Source: Spyradocola sp050942925 (GTDB lineage Bacteria > Bacillota > Clostridia > Christensenellales > UBA1750). From it: DNA of 25,378 bases. Position 1 is the stretch's first letter, and each line of letters starts with the position of its first letter. The DNA lies in the NCBI GenBank assembly GCA_050942925.1, contig JBMNOF010000023.1, positions 1-25,378 of the forward strand. The letters are read 5' to 3'. A program made the translations under genes and the position numbers. The notes under the pieces were generated by a model, which saw nothing but the letters and a program-made list of their open reading frames with translations, was not told the DNA's origin and made no database searches. This document shows, piece after piece, positions 1 to 7,966 of this stretch.

Positions 1-61
1 TCCCCTCCCGCCGCAACGAACGCGTCGAGGGGAACGGGGGTGGGGCGAGGCGCCGCAGGCC
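1..61. other. Non-coding edge downstream of the polyphosphate kinase gene
   Basis: No gene is visible in this GC-rich end of the window. A 7-bp dyad (TCCCCTC at 1-7, GAGGGGA at 27-33) and a short GAGGC/GCCTC pairing just after the stop codon are present. Neither is followed by a T tract, so I do not call a terminator. Confidence 0.4.
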
Positions 62-1531
62 TCACTTCAGGGCCTTTTCAATGGCCTGGATGACCAAGCG
101 CATGGCTTTAATGCGGGCATAGCGCTTGTCCACGGATTCCAACACGTGCCAGGGCGCGTTCTGGGTATTGGTCTTGACGAGCATTTCGTCAATGGCGACC
201 TGGTAGGCGTCCCACTTTTCGCGGTTGCGCCAATCCTCGTCCGTGATCTTCCACTGCTTTTCCGGCGTGTTCTGCCGCTCGGTAAAGCGCGCAAGCTGGG
301 TATCCGAGTCGATCTGCACCCAGAACTTGAGCACGACCGTGCCCGCGTCGGTCAGTTCCTTTTCAAACTCGTTGATCTCGTCATAGGCGCGCTTCCAATC
401 GTCTTCTGTGCAGAAGCCCTCCAGGCGCTCGACCATGACGCGGCCATACCAGCTTCTGTCGAAGATGGCGATGTGGCCGGTCTTGGGCAGGCGCGTCCAG
501 AAACGCCACAGGTACTGGCGGTGGAGCTCATCGGGCGTGGGGCTGGCGATGGGCAGAACCTCGTAGCCGCGGGGATCCAGGGCCGAGGCCAAGCGCTTGA
601 TGTTGCCGCCCTTGCCGGCCGCGTCCCAGCCCTCGTAGGCGATGACGACGGGCACCTTTTTGCGGTAGAGCTCGTTGTGCAGCTCCGCCAGGCGTTTGCG
701 GTACTTCTTGAGCTTCTTCTGGTACTCCTCTTCCTCCATGGTCTTGTCCAGGGGGATGTCCTGCAGGGGCATGGACGGCAGAAGCGGCCAATCGGTCTTG
801 GGCTGCTCTGCGGTGGGGCGCTCCTCCAGGGCGGAGCAAATCCGCTGGTAGAGCCAGTCCGCGCTCTCCAGCTGCGCCTGGGCGGCCAGGGTGCCGTCGA
901 TGACCTTCCAGGGGGCATGCGGCGCATGCGTCGCGGTCATGAAGTCGTCAAACGCGGCCAGCGTGCGGTCGTAGTTCTTGTTCTGGCGCCAGTCGTTCTC
1001 GCCGACGCGCCAAGCGGTGTCCTTGTCGTTCTCCAGCTCCTCCAGACGCTCGCGCTGGCTTTGGGCGCTGATGTGGAGGAAGAGCTTGACCAGGAGGTAT
1101 CCGCTCGCCGCCAACTGCCGCTCAAAGACACGCACGCTCTCGATGCGGCGGGCATACTCCGCGTCCGAAAGGTCCCCGCGCAGGCGCTCGCGCACGGTTT
1201 CATCCATCCACCCCGAATCGAGGAAGAGGATCTTTCCCTGTTCCGGGATGCTCTGGAAGTGACGCTTGAGGAAGGGCCAGCGCTTCTCCTCGGGCGTAGG
1301 CATGCTGACGCTCAGCACGCGGAAGAAGCGGGGGTCCAATTCCCGGATGAGGGAGTGGATCGTGCTGCCCTTTCCGGCGGCCCCCCATCCCTCCAGCAAG
1401 ACGATCACCGGGAGCTTGGCCTGCTTGATGCGCTGTTGCAGGCCCGCAAGGTCCTCGCGACGTTTCTTGAGCAGCTTCTTGCACTCCTCCGTCGTTCGCC
1501 AATCCACGCCAAAGGTCCAATCCTTCAACAC
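62..1531 (-). CDS. Two-domain polyphosphate kinase 2 (polyphosphate:AMP phosphotransferase type)
   Basis: This cytoplasmic enzyme should transfer phosphate from polyphosphate to a nucleotide, by family AMP to ADP. The 489-residue protein holds two tandem PPK2 domains, the length of known fused polyphosphate:AMP phosphotransferases (about 500). The N-terminal domain has a Walker A motif (GWGAAGKGS, residues 48-56). The C-terminal domain has GWDAAGKGG (301-309) and the intact lid motif DRSWYGRVMVER (358-369). In the N-terminal domain that lid motif has decayed to DSGWMDETVRERL (105-117), so the C-terminal half is probably the active one. The frame opens at a TTG at 1567, but the ribosome site AGGAGG lies inside that extension at 1541-1546. 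I therefore start at GTG 1531, nine bases after it; TTG at 1528 is an alternative. No clear terminator follows. The family call is firm; AMP specificity is inferred. Confidence 0.9.
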   Translation of the reverse strand: MLKDWTFGVDWRTTEECKKLLKKRREDLAGLQQRIKQAKLPVIVLLEGWGAAGKGSTIHSLIRELDPRFFRVLSVSMPTPEEKRWPFLKRHFQSIPEQGKILFLDSGWMDETVRERLRGDLSDAEYARRIESVRVFERQLAASGYLLVKLFLHISAQSQRERLEELENDKDTAWRVGENDWRQNKNYDRTLAAFDDFMTATHAPHAPWKVIDGTLAAQAQLESADWLYQRICSALEERPTAEQPKTDWPLLPSMPLQDIPLDKTMEEEEYQKKLKKYRKRLAELHNELYRKKVPVVIAYEGWDAAGKGGNIKRLASALDPRGYEVLPIASPTPDELHRQYLWRFWTRLPKTGHIAIFDRSWYGRVMVERLEGFCTEDDWKRAYDEINEFEKELTDAGTVVLKFWVQIDSDTQLARFTERQNTPEKQWKITDEDWRNREKWDAYQVAIDEMLVKTNTQNAPWHVLESVDKRYARIKAMRLVIQAIEKALK

Positions 1532-1588
1532 GCCGTTCGACCTCCTTATGCAAAATGGGTTTCCCAAACGTTGTGGAACTTTACATTT

Positions 1589-1617
1589 AGTTTACATCCT
1601 TTGCACAAAAAGCGCAA
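1589..1617 (-). promoter_or_regulatory. Possible promoter for the polyphosphate kinase gene
   Basis: On the minus strand TTGCGC (1612-1617) lies 17 bases from TAAACT (1589-1594). Both boxes are imperfect, so this is weak. The gene could also be transcribed from the upstream glycosidase gene, since no strong terminator separates them. Confidence 0.3.
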
Positions 1618-1642
1618 GGCCTTGACTGCATTTTCCCTTGAT

Positions 1643-3697
1643 TTAGGCGTTTTCCGCCTTTTCCAGCGTCAGGACCGCCCAGGTCTCGACCGGGGCGGTG
1701 CGGATGTAGAGCAGGCCGCCCTCCAAATGGATTTCCGGCTGATCGCCGAGCAGCGCGCGCACGCGGGGCTTTGGCGCGTCCGGCCAGCGCAGGAGCAGTT
1801 CGATGCGGACGGGGAGGTTTTGGCTCAAGGGGCGCTGCCCGATGCCGTTGACCAAGTGCAGCACGCGCCCGTTTTTCCCCTCGTAGTCCATGAGCTGGAT
1901 GCCGCGCAGGGGCTGCACGAGGCGAACGTCCAGCGCATCGCCCAGGAGCTCGGCCAGCAGGTTGCGCACGAGCAGCTCGTGCTCATGGAGCTTGAGCTCG
2001 GCCAGCAGGGCCGAGAGCGGGAACAGGACGGCGGCGGCGCGTCCCTCCCCTGCCCTGCGCAGGGTCACAAGGGGGATGTCCGTCTGCGGCACGGGCAGGC
2101 TGGCGCGTTCGGGCGGAGCGCCGACGGCCTCCATGGGCGCAAAGGGCGGCACGAGGGTGCAGAGCGTCTCAGCGTCCTCGCGCGCCGCATAGAGGGTTCT
2201 TCCGCGGTGCGGCAGGAGCGGCGTGGGGCCCAGATCCTTGCGAAGGAACGCGGCGCCCTCTTCAAAGCGGAGGTAGCTTGCTTGCAGATACTCGCTGACT
2301 TGGCCGCCGGGCGCCAAGCCGAGCAGCGCAGCCGCCCGCGCGTCCAACGGGCGCACGCACTCGGCGACGATGCGCCCACCCGCGCGGACAAAGTCCTCCA
2401 GCGCGCGGAGGACCGCCTCGTCCCGCGGCAGGCTGGGCAGGACGGCCACGCGGTAGGCCTGGAGGCGGCCGGCGGCGATCTGTTCGGGCAGGAGCACGTC
2501 GAAGGGAATCTGCGTGGCGAGCATGGCCTCCGCCCAACCGTTGGCCGGGGCGGTCATCTGCCCGCCAAAGGCCTTGGACAGGTCGTCGGCGCTCATGTCC
2601 CAGAGCAGGGCGACCGGTGCGCGGGAGCGCGCGCCGTCCATGCAGTCCTCCACGGCGCGGATGCGGTGGTTGATGGTTCCGACGCAGTCCAGGATGCGCT
2701 TATCGCCGATGGTGTCCGGGATGCCGGTGATGGAGTGCCAGATATAGCCGCCGTTTGCGGGAACCTGGCTCATCCAGTAGAGGTATTCGGCGGGAGGCAG
2801 GCCCATGTGCCGCCAGTCCATGCCCGGGCAGGAATGGATGATGCCAAAGGGCGGCGGCGCGCTCGGCTCGGACCGGCCCAGGCGGATGCACAGGGCGGGC
2901 TTAAAGCTCTGGGGAATCTCCTTCCAGCCGAGGGAGAGCACGTCCTGGGGTTCGGCGCAGATCATGTCGCAGGTGGCGAGGCGCTCGTAGAGGTTGTCCG
3001 AGGCGATGCCGTAGTAGAGAATGACCGGGACGTCGCGCGTCTCCCGAATGGCCTGACGGAGAGCGCCGATGTTGTCGTAGAGGCAGCGGCTCTTCCAGCC
3101 GGGGTCCCACTGGGCCTCGTCCTCCGGCAGGGGCACGCCGTACAGGGAGAGGTATTTCGCCTTGCAGGCCTCGCAGTGGCAGTTCGGCGCATGCGGCGCG
3201 TTGAAGAACACGCCGTCCAGCTCGTACTTGCCCAGGGCCTCGCGCAAGACGGGCGCGGCGACCTCGGCATTGCGGTAGCCGGAATTGATGCACGTGGTAT
3301 AGAGCAGGTCCCAGTTTCCGGGCCGCAGCGCGCCCACGACCTGCGGGACGCCGTCGACGCCGCGCGCAAACCACTGGGGCCGCATCTGATAGGTGCGGTC
3401 GCTGGCCTTGGAAAAGTCAAAGCGCGCGATCACATGGATGCCGCGGGCATGGCAGGCGGCCAGGAGCGCCTGGAGCAGGTCGTGGTCCTTGGGCAGGCAG
3501 GGATTGACGGTATGGAAGGGAATCTCCGTCGGATACCAGGCGTAGATGCCGCCCACGTTGACGACCAGGACGTTCGCGCCCAGGTCCTCGATCTGCGCGG
3601 CGATGCGCGCCTCGTCCATGCGCGGCGTATCCAGCACCTGCAGGTTGGTCTGGATCACGCGGAGCGGGCGCTTCCACCAAGGTCTTTCCTCTTTCAT
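1643..3697 (-). CDS. GHL6-type putative glycoside hydrolase with beta-galactosidase-trimerization-like domain
   Basis: This 684-residue protein resembles hypothetical glycosyl hydrolase family 6 (Pfam GHL6). The first ~330 residues look like a TIM barrel: an early VIQTNLQVLD strand, the GANVLVVNVGGIYAWYPTE segment, HARGIHVIARFDFSK, and a Cys-rich CHCEACKAKY motif typical of the family. The middle region (from about residue 360) resembles the glutamine-amidotransferase-like trimerization domain of GH42 beta-galactosidases, and the C-terminus is beta-rich. There is no signal peptide, so it should act in the cytoplasm on imported oligosaccharides. The substrate is unknown. An upstream in-frame start at 3799 is possible, but ATG 3697 has a GGGGGA ribosome site eight bases upstream and lies downstream of a plausible promoter. 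Glycosidase activity is inferred from fold resemblance; catalytic acids were not assigned. Confidence 0.75.
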   Translation of the reverse strand: MKEERPWWKRPLRVIQTNLQVLDTPRMDEARIAAQIEDLGANVLVVNVGGIYAWYPTEIPFHTVNPCLPKDHDLLQALLAACHARGIHVIARFDFSKASDRTYQMRPQWFARGVDGVPQVVGALRPGNWDLLYTTCINSGYRNAEVAAPVLREALGKYELDGVFFNAPHAPNCHCEACKAKYLSLYGVPLPEDEAQWDPGWKSRCLYDNIGALRQAIRETRDVPVILYYGIASDNLYERLATCDMICAEPQDVLSLGWKEIPQSFKPALCIRLGRSEPSAPPPFGIIHSCPGMDWRHMGLPPAEYLYWMSQVPANGGYIWHSITGIPDTIGDKRILDCVGTINHRIRAVEDCMDGARSRAPVALLWDMSADDLSKAFGGQMTAPANGWAEAMLATQIPFDVLLPEQIAAGRLQAYRVAVLPSLPRDEAVLRALEDFVRAGGRIVAECVRPLDARAAALLGLAPGGQVSEYLQASYLRFEEGAAFLRKDLGPTPLLPHRGRTLYAAREDAETLCTLVPPFAPMEAVGAPPERASLPVPQTDIPLVTLRRAGEGRAAAVLFPLSALLAELKLHEHELLVRNLLAELLGDALDVRLVQPLRGIQLMDYEGKNGRVLHLVNGIGQRPLSQNLPVRIELLLRWPDAPKPRVRALLGDQPEIHLEGGLLYIRTAPVETWAVLTLEKAENA

Positions 3698-3734
3698 GTC
3701 TGTGTTCCCCCGTTTCGTTTTTCTTGTTTGCTTC

Positions 3735-3764
3735 AGTGTACCATGACCGGGTGGGATTGGGCAA
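3735..3764 (-). promoter_or_regulatory. Promoter for the GHL6 gene
   Basis: Minus strand TTGCCC (3759-3764), an 18-base spacer, then TACACT (3735-3740). Each box matches the sigma-A consensus at four of six positions. It places transcription start just upstream of ATG 3697 and back to back with the promoter of the CLC gene. Confidence 0.5.
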
Positions 3765-3780
3765 CGCCTTTTTTCCCGCG

Positions 3781-3809
3781 TTGCAAAAGCGCGGCGCATC
3801 CCCTATAAT
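3781..3809 (+). promoter_or_regulatory. Sigma-A promoter for the CLC-larA operon
   Basis: TTGCAA at 3781-3786, a 17-base spacer and a perfect TATAAT at 3804-3809. Transcription would begin near 3816, giving a leader of about 50 bases before ATG 3867. Confidence 0.75.
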
Positions 3810-3830
3810 GGTAAAGGATTTTGAGGACAA

Positions 3831-3846
3831 GCCGCCATGGGGCGGC
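3831..3846 (+). promoter_or_regulatory. Leader hairpin upstream of the CLC gene
   Basis: GCCGCC (3831-3836) pairs with GGCGGC (3841-3846) across an ATGG loop. The loop contains an upstream in-frame ATG (3837), which would be hidden. The hairpin ends just before the GAGGGGG ribosome site (3852-3858) of the chosen start. It could tune translation, or simply be a GC-rich accident. It does not resemble the fluoride riboswitch. Confidence 0.4.
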
Positions 3847-3866
3847 GGTTTGAGGGGGAAACGGAA

Positions 3867-5216
3867 ATGCTAGGACGGGATCGCGCTGTGCTGCGCCTTC
3901 AGGCTGCGGGACAGGCTGTGCAGACCTATGCGCGAGCGCTGGGCAAGTGGATTTTGCTCGCTGGGGTGACCGGCGTGCTCTGCGGCGCGCTGGGGTCGGC
4001 CTTTCACCATGCGGTGGAGCTGGTCACGAGCGCAAGGGAGGCGCACGCCTGGCTGCTTTGGCTTTTGCCGGTGGCGGGGCTGGCGGTCGTTGCGATCTAC
4101 CGGCTCTTGAAGGTAGAGGGCGTGGGGACCAACGACGTCATTGACGAGGTACACCTGGGCAAGGGGCTGCCGCTGACGCTTCTGCCGGCGATCTTTTCGG
4201 CGACGGTGCTCACGCACCTATTCGGCGGGTCGGCGGGACGCGAGGGGGCGGCGTTGCAGATGGGCGGCACCGTGGGCTACCACGTGGGGCGTCTGCTCCG
4301 CCTGGACGACCGCGATCTGCGCACCGCCACGATGACGGGAATGGCGGCCTTCTTCACGGCGCTGTTTGGCACGCCGCTGGCGGCGACGATCTTTGCCATG
4401 ATGGTCATCAGCGTGGGGGTATTCTACCACGCGGACTTTCTCCCCTGTCTGGTGGGATCGCTCGTGGCCTTTGGCGTATCGCTTCTTCTCGGGGTGGAAC
4501 CGACGCGCTTTGTCCTGACGGCGCCGGATCTTTCGGCGGGCATGCTGCTTCGCGTGGCGGGTCTTGGCGCGCTGTGCGGCCTTACGGCGAGCCTGTTCTG
4601 CCACAGCATGCACATTGCGGAGCGCCTTTTGAAGCGCCTGCTCCCCAATCCCTGGCTTCGGGCGCTGGCGGGCGGCGCGGCGGTGGTGCTGCTGACGCTG
4701 GCCGTGGGCGCGCAGACCTACAACGGCGCGGGCATGGGCGTCATTCGGGCGGCGATCGAGGGCGGAACCGCGCCCACGCTGGGCTTTCTGTTCAAGATTC
4801 TCTTTACGGCCATCACCTTGGGCGCGGGGTTCAAGGGCGGCGAAGTGGTGCCCTCCTTCTTCGTGGGCGCGACGTTCGGGTGCGTTGTGGGGCCGCTGCT
4901 GGGGATTCCGGCGGAGTTTTCCGCGGCGCTGGGGCTTTCGGCGGTGTTCTGCGGCGCGACGAACTGCCCTGTTGCGTCGATCTTCCTGTCCATGGAGATG
5001 TTCGGGGGGCAGGGTCTCCTCTTCTTTGCCCTGGCTTGCGGGCTGAGCTACCTGTTCTCCGGCTACTCCGGGCTGTACTCGAGCCAGAAGATCCTGTATT
5101 CCAAGTTGGAGGCGCGCTTTATCAACATCCACACCAACTCCACCCCGCCCCCGATCGCGACGAGCGCAGAGGGGGATTCTTCGAACGACAGCGCAAGCGA
5201 AAAAGGAGCGAAGTGA
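3867..5216 (+). CDS. CLC-family anion transporter, fluoride-exporter (CLC-F)-like
   Basis: This polytopic membrane protein (449 residues, roughly ten or more hydrophobic segments) belongs to the CLC chloride channel/antiporter family. The conserved GREG motif is present as GSAGREGAAL with the gating glutamate at residue 126. The usual GSGIP selectivity motif is replaced by GVGTND (85-90). The helix-N motif reads GFKGGEVVPSFFVGA (about 321-335) rather than the GGIFAP form of chloride CLCs. THLFGGSAGREG together with KGGEV resembles the fluoride/proton antiporters (CLC-F), as I remember them, so fluoride export is the favoured role. The C-terminal ~30 residues are hydrophilic with no CBS domains. 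ATG 3867 has a GAGGGGG site eight bases upstream and beats ATG 3837, which lies in a hairpin loop. It is one base from larA, so the two are co-transcribed. Confidence 0.85.
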   Translation: MLGRDRAVLRLQAAGQAVQTYARALGKWILLAGVTGVLCGALGSAFHHAVELVTSAREAHAWLLWLLPVAGLAVVAIYRLLKVEGVGTNDVIDEVHLGKGLPLTLLPAIFSATVLTHLFGGSAGREGAALQMGGTVGYHVGRLLRLDDRDLRTATMTGMAAFFTALFGTPLAATIFAMMVISVGVFYHADFLPCLVGSLVAFGVSLLLGVEPTRFVLTAPDLSAGMLLRVAGLGALCGLTASLFCHSMHIAERLLKRLLPNPWLRALAGGAAVVLLTLAVGAQTYNGAGMGVIRAAIEGGTAPTLGFLFKILFTAITLGAGFKGGEVVPSFFVGATFGCVVGPLLGIPAEFSAALGLSAVFCGATNCPVASIFLSMEMFGGQGLLFFALACGLSYLFSGYSGLYSSQKILYSKLEARFINIHTNSTPPPIATSAEGDSSNDSASEKGAK

Positions 5217-5217
5217 C

Positions 5218-6489
5218 ATGGCAATCGTGCGATTTCCCTATGGAAGGACGGCGCTGGCCGTCGATCTGCCGGACCAAGACCTGCGGGCTGTGATGGTCTC
5301 CCATCTGCCCGAGCGCCAGGAGACGGAGGAAGCGCTCGTACAGCGCGCGCTTGCCGCGCCCATCGCCTCGCCGCCGCTGTGCGAGCTTGCGCGCGGCAAG
5401 CGGCGGGTCGTGGTGCTGCTGAGCGATCACACGCGGCCGGTGCCGAGCCGGGTCCTCCTTCCGCCGATGCTCGCGGAGATTCGCCGCGGGAACCCGGACG
5501 CCGAGATCACGCTGCTTATTGCGACGGGCTGCCACCGCGCGCCGACGGAGGCGGAGCTTCGGGAGAAGCTCGGGCCGGAGCTGTACGCGCGGGAGCGCAT
5601 TGCCGTGCACGACTGCGACGACAAGGACGCCCTTGTCGCTCTGGGCACGCTTCCCTCCGGCGGGATTCTGGAAATCAACCGCCTTGCGGCGGAAGCGGAC
5701 CTTCTCGTTGCGGAGGGGTTCATTGAGCCGCACTTCTTTGCAGGGTTTTCCGGCGGGCGCAAGAGCGTGCTGCCGGGCATTGCCAGCCGGCGGACGGTTG
5801 TCTCCAACCACTGCGCGGCCTTCATCGACAGCCCACGGGCGCGCACGGGTGTGCTCGATGGGAATCCCATTCACCAGGACATGGTCTGGGCGGCGCGGCG
5901 CGCGAACCTCGCCTTTGTCGTCAATGTGGTGATCGACCACGACAAGCGCGCGGTCTTTGCGGTTGCCGGAGATGTGGAGCGCGCGCACGAGGCGGGCTGC
6001 GCGTTTCTCTCGGAGCACTGCCGCGTGCGGCCGGAGATGGCGGATCTCGTGCTGACGACGAACGGGGGCTACCCCTTGGATCAAAACCTCTACCAGGCCG
6101 TCAAGGGCATGACCGCGGCGGAGGCGACGGTGCGGCCGGGCGGCGTAATCCTGATGATGGCCTCCTGCTCGGACGGCTGCGGCGGGGAGGCGTTCTACCG
6201 GCAGATTGCAGGCGAGGCGGACCTCAACAAGACGCTTGCGCAGTTCCGCGTGTGCCGTCCGGAGGAGACGGAGCCGGACCAGTGGCAGAGCCAGATCCTG
6301 ATCCGGGTTCTGCAGCGGGCGACGGTTTTGCTGCTCTCGGAGGCGCCGGACGAACTGGTTCGCGCCATGCACATGCTGCCCGTACACAGCCCGGAAGAGG
6401 GTCTGGCGCTTGCGAGGGAGATTCTCCGGACCCCGCATCCGAGCACCGTGGCCATTCCGGACGGCGTTTCCGTCTGGGTGCAGGCGTAA
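5218..6489 (+). CDS. larA: LarA-family nickel-pincer-dependent racemase (lactate racemase-like)
   Basis: LarA enzymes racemise or epimerise 2-hydroxyacids using a nickel-pincer nucleotide bound to a lysine. The 423-residue protein has the full motif set: SDHTRP (Asp70, Arg73), ATGCHR (His106), EPHFFAGFSGGRK (His172, Lys182) and SNH (His198). These sit at a constant offset of two from the lactate racemase residues known in Lactobacillus plantarum (His108, His174, Lys184, His200). The Lys and all three His are therefore kept, and the enzyme is probably active. The cofactor-making genes larB, larC and larE are not in the window. ATG 5218 follows AGGAG by nine bases, one base after the CLC stop. 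The family has many substrates, so lactate is only one possibility. A strong terminator follows. Confidence 0.88.
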   Translation: MAIVRFPYGRTALAVDLPDQDLRAVMVSHLPERQETEEALVQRALAAPIASPPLCELARGKRRVVVLLSDHTRPVPSRVLLPPMLAEIRRGNPDAEITLLIATGCHRAPTEAELREKLGPELYARERIAVHDCDDKDALVALGTLPSGGILEINRLAAEADLLVAEGFIEPHFFAGFSGGRKSVLPGIASRRTVVSNHCAAFIDSPRARTGVLDGNPIHQDMVWAARRANLAFVVNVVIDHDKRAVFAVAGDVERAHEAGCAFLSEHCRVRPEMADLVLTTNGGYPLDQNLYQAVKGMTAAEATVRPGGVILMMASCSDGCGGEAFYRQIAGEADLNKTLAQFRVCRPEETEPDQWQSQILIRVLQRATVLLLSEAPDELVRAMHMLPVHSPEEGLALAREILRTPHPSTVAIPDGVSVWVQA

Positions 6490-6502
6490 AACGCGCACAA
6501 AA

Positions 6503-6541
6503 AAACGGCCCCGAACCGCTTTACCGGTTCGGGGCCGTTTT
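6503..6541. terminator. Bidirectional terminator between larA and the SH3b gene
   Basis: A perfect 16-bp stem (6503-6518 with 6525-6540) has a six-base loop. It ends in four T on the plus strand and seven T on the minus strand (A run 6499-6505). It serves both converging transcripts. Confidence 0.95.
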
Positions 6542-6551
6542 GCTGTTTTCC

Positions 6552-7358
6552 TTACCAGCGGTAGTTCAGGTAGTTCGCGGAGACGTAGCGCAGGCGTCCA
6601 TTGTAGCGGACAACCGCCCAGCCATCCTCGATGTCGTAGACCTGAAGGATCTCGCCGCGGTGCACGGTGCCCACGATGGCGTAGTTCGTGCCATCGCCAG
6701 CGCGGACGTTCAGCGTGCGGCAGTTGACGGTGTAGTAGTTATACAGGCTCGGACGATCGTCGTAGTAGCCGGTCCAGGTGTTGCCGGAGCTGGGCTTGCT
6801 GGAGGAGCTGCTGGAAGAGCCGACGTACTCCCAGACGTTCGTCTCGTTGGGGTCATTGCTCCAAGAGGAAGACGAAGAGCTGGAAGAGGAACTCGAAGAA
6901 GAGCCGTAGAAGCCGTCCCAGTAATCGTTGTCGTCATACTTGTTGACGCTGCCGCTGGAGCTGGGGTTGTAGTAGCCGTTGGAGCCAACGGTGACCCAAG
7001 TTTCCACGACATTGTCAGTGGTTGCGCTGTCCTTATAGCGAACGCGAACGAGCACTGCGCCTACTTCAGCAGGCCGCACTTCCAGGGACAGGCTCACCTT
7101 GGCATTCGCCGGAACAGCCGTGTACTGGTAATACCCAGAAATGGCAGTCCCATTCTGCTTATCATAGCCCTGCATACTAATGCCCGTCACGTTATCACTG
7201 GAAACCGAAGCCGTAACGGTCTTAATGTAGTGGTCTGTCTGCTTGACGGACGTGGAAACCGACGGCTTACTGTAGCTTACGGCGTTCACGCACACGACCT
7301 GGGCCAGCAGAAGCACGAGCACGAGCAGCGCAGACGTGATCTTGATGGACCTCTTCAT
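6552..7358 (-). CDS. Secreted SH3b-domain protein with serine-rich linkers
   Basis: This 268-residue exported protein begins with a signal peptide: KR-rich start, hydrophobic core at about 8-22, and a likely cut after CVNA near residue 26. A beta-rich domain follows (about 30-130). Next comes a low-complexity linker with an unbroken run of about 13 serines and a second run of seven. The C-terminal ~60 residues form a bacterial SH3 domain (NCRTLNVRAGDGTNYAIVG, then GWAVVRYNGRLRYVSANYL). Such domains usually bind cell-wall peptides, so a wall-associated role is likely; no catalytic domain is visible. The start has a GGGAGGG site eight bases upstream. It lies 83 bases downstream of the anti-sigma gene but has its own promoter, so it may be read from both. 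Substrate unknown. Confidence 0.8.
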   Translation of the reverse strand: MKRSIKITSALLVLVLLLAQVVCVNAVSYSKPSVSTSVKQTDHYIKTVTASVSSDNVTGISMQGYDKQNGTAISGYYQYTAVPANAKVSLSLEVRPAEVGAVLVRVRYKDSATTDNVVETWVTVGSNGYYNPSSSGSVNKYDDNDYWDGFYGSSSSSSSSSSSSSWSNDPNETNVWEYVGSSSSSSSKPSSGNTWTGYYDDRPSLYNYYTVNCRTLNVRAGDGTNYAIVGTVHRGEILQVYDIEDGWAVVRYNGRLRYVSANYLNYRW

Positions 7359-7390
7359 AGTTTTTCCCTCCCACTGAGATTGTTGAGAAT

Positions 7391-7419
7391 ATTTTACAAC
7401 ACTTTGTGCTGCAATACAA
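7391..7419 (-). promoter_or_regulatory. Promoter for the SH3b gene
   Basis: Minus strand TTGTAT (7414-7419), a 17-base spacer and TAAAAT (7391-7396). The -10 box is good and the -35 box is weak. No GGAAC-type ECF element is present here, so the gene does not share the sigma operon's promoter type. Confidence 0.5.
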
Positions 7420-7441
7420 GTCCCAAAGCGAGGAGTCTTCC

Positions 7442-7966
7442 TTACGGAACGTCAATGATTTGTACCGTTCCCTGCACGGTGACCGCCGCCTTGCCCTCGA
7501 CAACCTCCTCGGCATCGTCGTACATGGCGGGAACCACCCAAACGTTGTCCCGGTTGACGTAGCCGTAGAGCCCATTGGTGCCGCGGGCGGGCGCATATCC
7601 CTCCTCGCAGAAGGTGCCCACCTCCTCCACGCCGTAGGAAAGCGTAGACCCGTCGATGGACTGCGAGGTCTCCACGCTCGAGGAGAGCGTGCTCATGGCG
7701 CTGTTGTGGGGCACGGCAGGCGCCGCGCTGGGCATGGCGGAGGCAAGGGGTCGCACCGCGCCGCTGCCGTAGAGGAGCACGCCGCCCGAGAGCAGCATCA
7801 CCACCGCACAGGCCGCCGCCAACAGGGCCGAAGCGCGCGGCACGCGCGACTTCCGCTGCACGGGCACGGCGCAAAGCTTGCGGCGAATGCTCGAAACCAT
7901 GCGCTCATCGACGTACAAATCCCGTAAGTTCTCGTCCGCAATTTCCTTGAATTGCTCAAGCTTCAT
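7442..7966 (-). CDS. Membrane anti-sigma factor candidate with C-terminal WG repeat
   Basis: This 174-residue protein follows the ECF sigma gene with an 11-base overlap, the usual arrangement of a sigma factor and its membrane anti-sigma partner. Residues 1-40 form a charged cytoplasmic region that could bind sigma. One membrane span lies at about 45-67. The outer part (about 68-174) is a Ser/Ala-rich stalk followed by one WG-type repeat (NGLYGYVNRDNVWVVPAMYD, then EGKAAVTVQG). WG (KWG) repeats are beta motifs often found outside the membrane, here perhaps the signal-sensing part. There is no zinc-binding HxxxCxxC motif, so it is not a classic ZAS anti-sigma. The function is inferred from position and topology. 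Confidence 0.65.
   Translation of the reverse strand: MKLEQFKEIADENLRDLYVDERMVSSIRRKLCAVPVQRKSRVPRASALLAAACAVVMLLSGGVLLYGSGAVRPLASAMPSAAPAVPHNSAMSTLSSSVETSQSIDGSTLSYGVEEVGTFCEEGYAPARGTNGLYGYVNRDNVWVVPAMYDDAEEVVEGKAAVTVQGTVQIIDVP

Noticed and set aside
146..3808. A 1220-codon open frame on the plus strand
   Set aside because: It runs antisense across the well-supported polyphosphate kinase and GHL6 genes, reads as Leu/Val/Arg/Gly-rich sequence with no motif, and is a by-product of high GC at third positions.
3810..3866. Fluoride riboswitch upstream of the CLC gene
   Set aside because: The leader is only about 50 bases and lacks the conserved pseudoknot-forming sequences; only a plain 6-bp hairpin is present.
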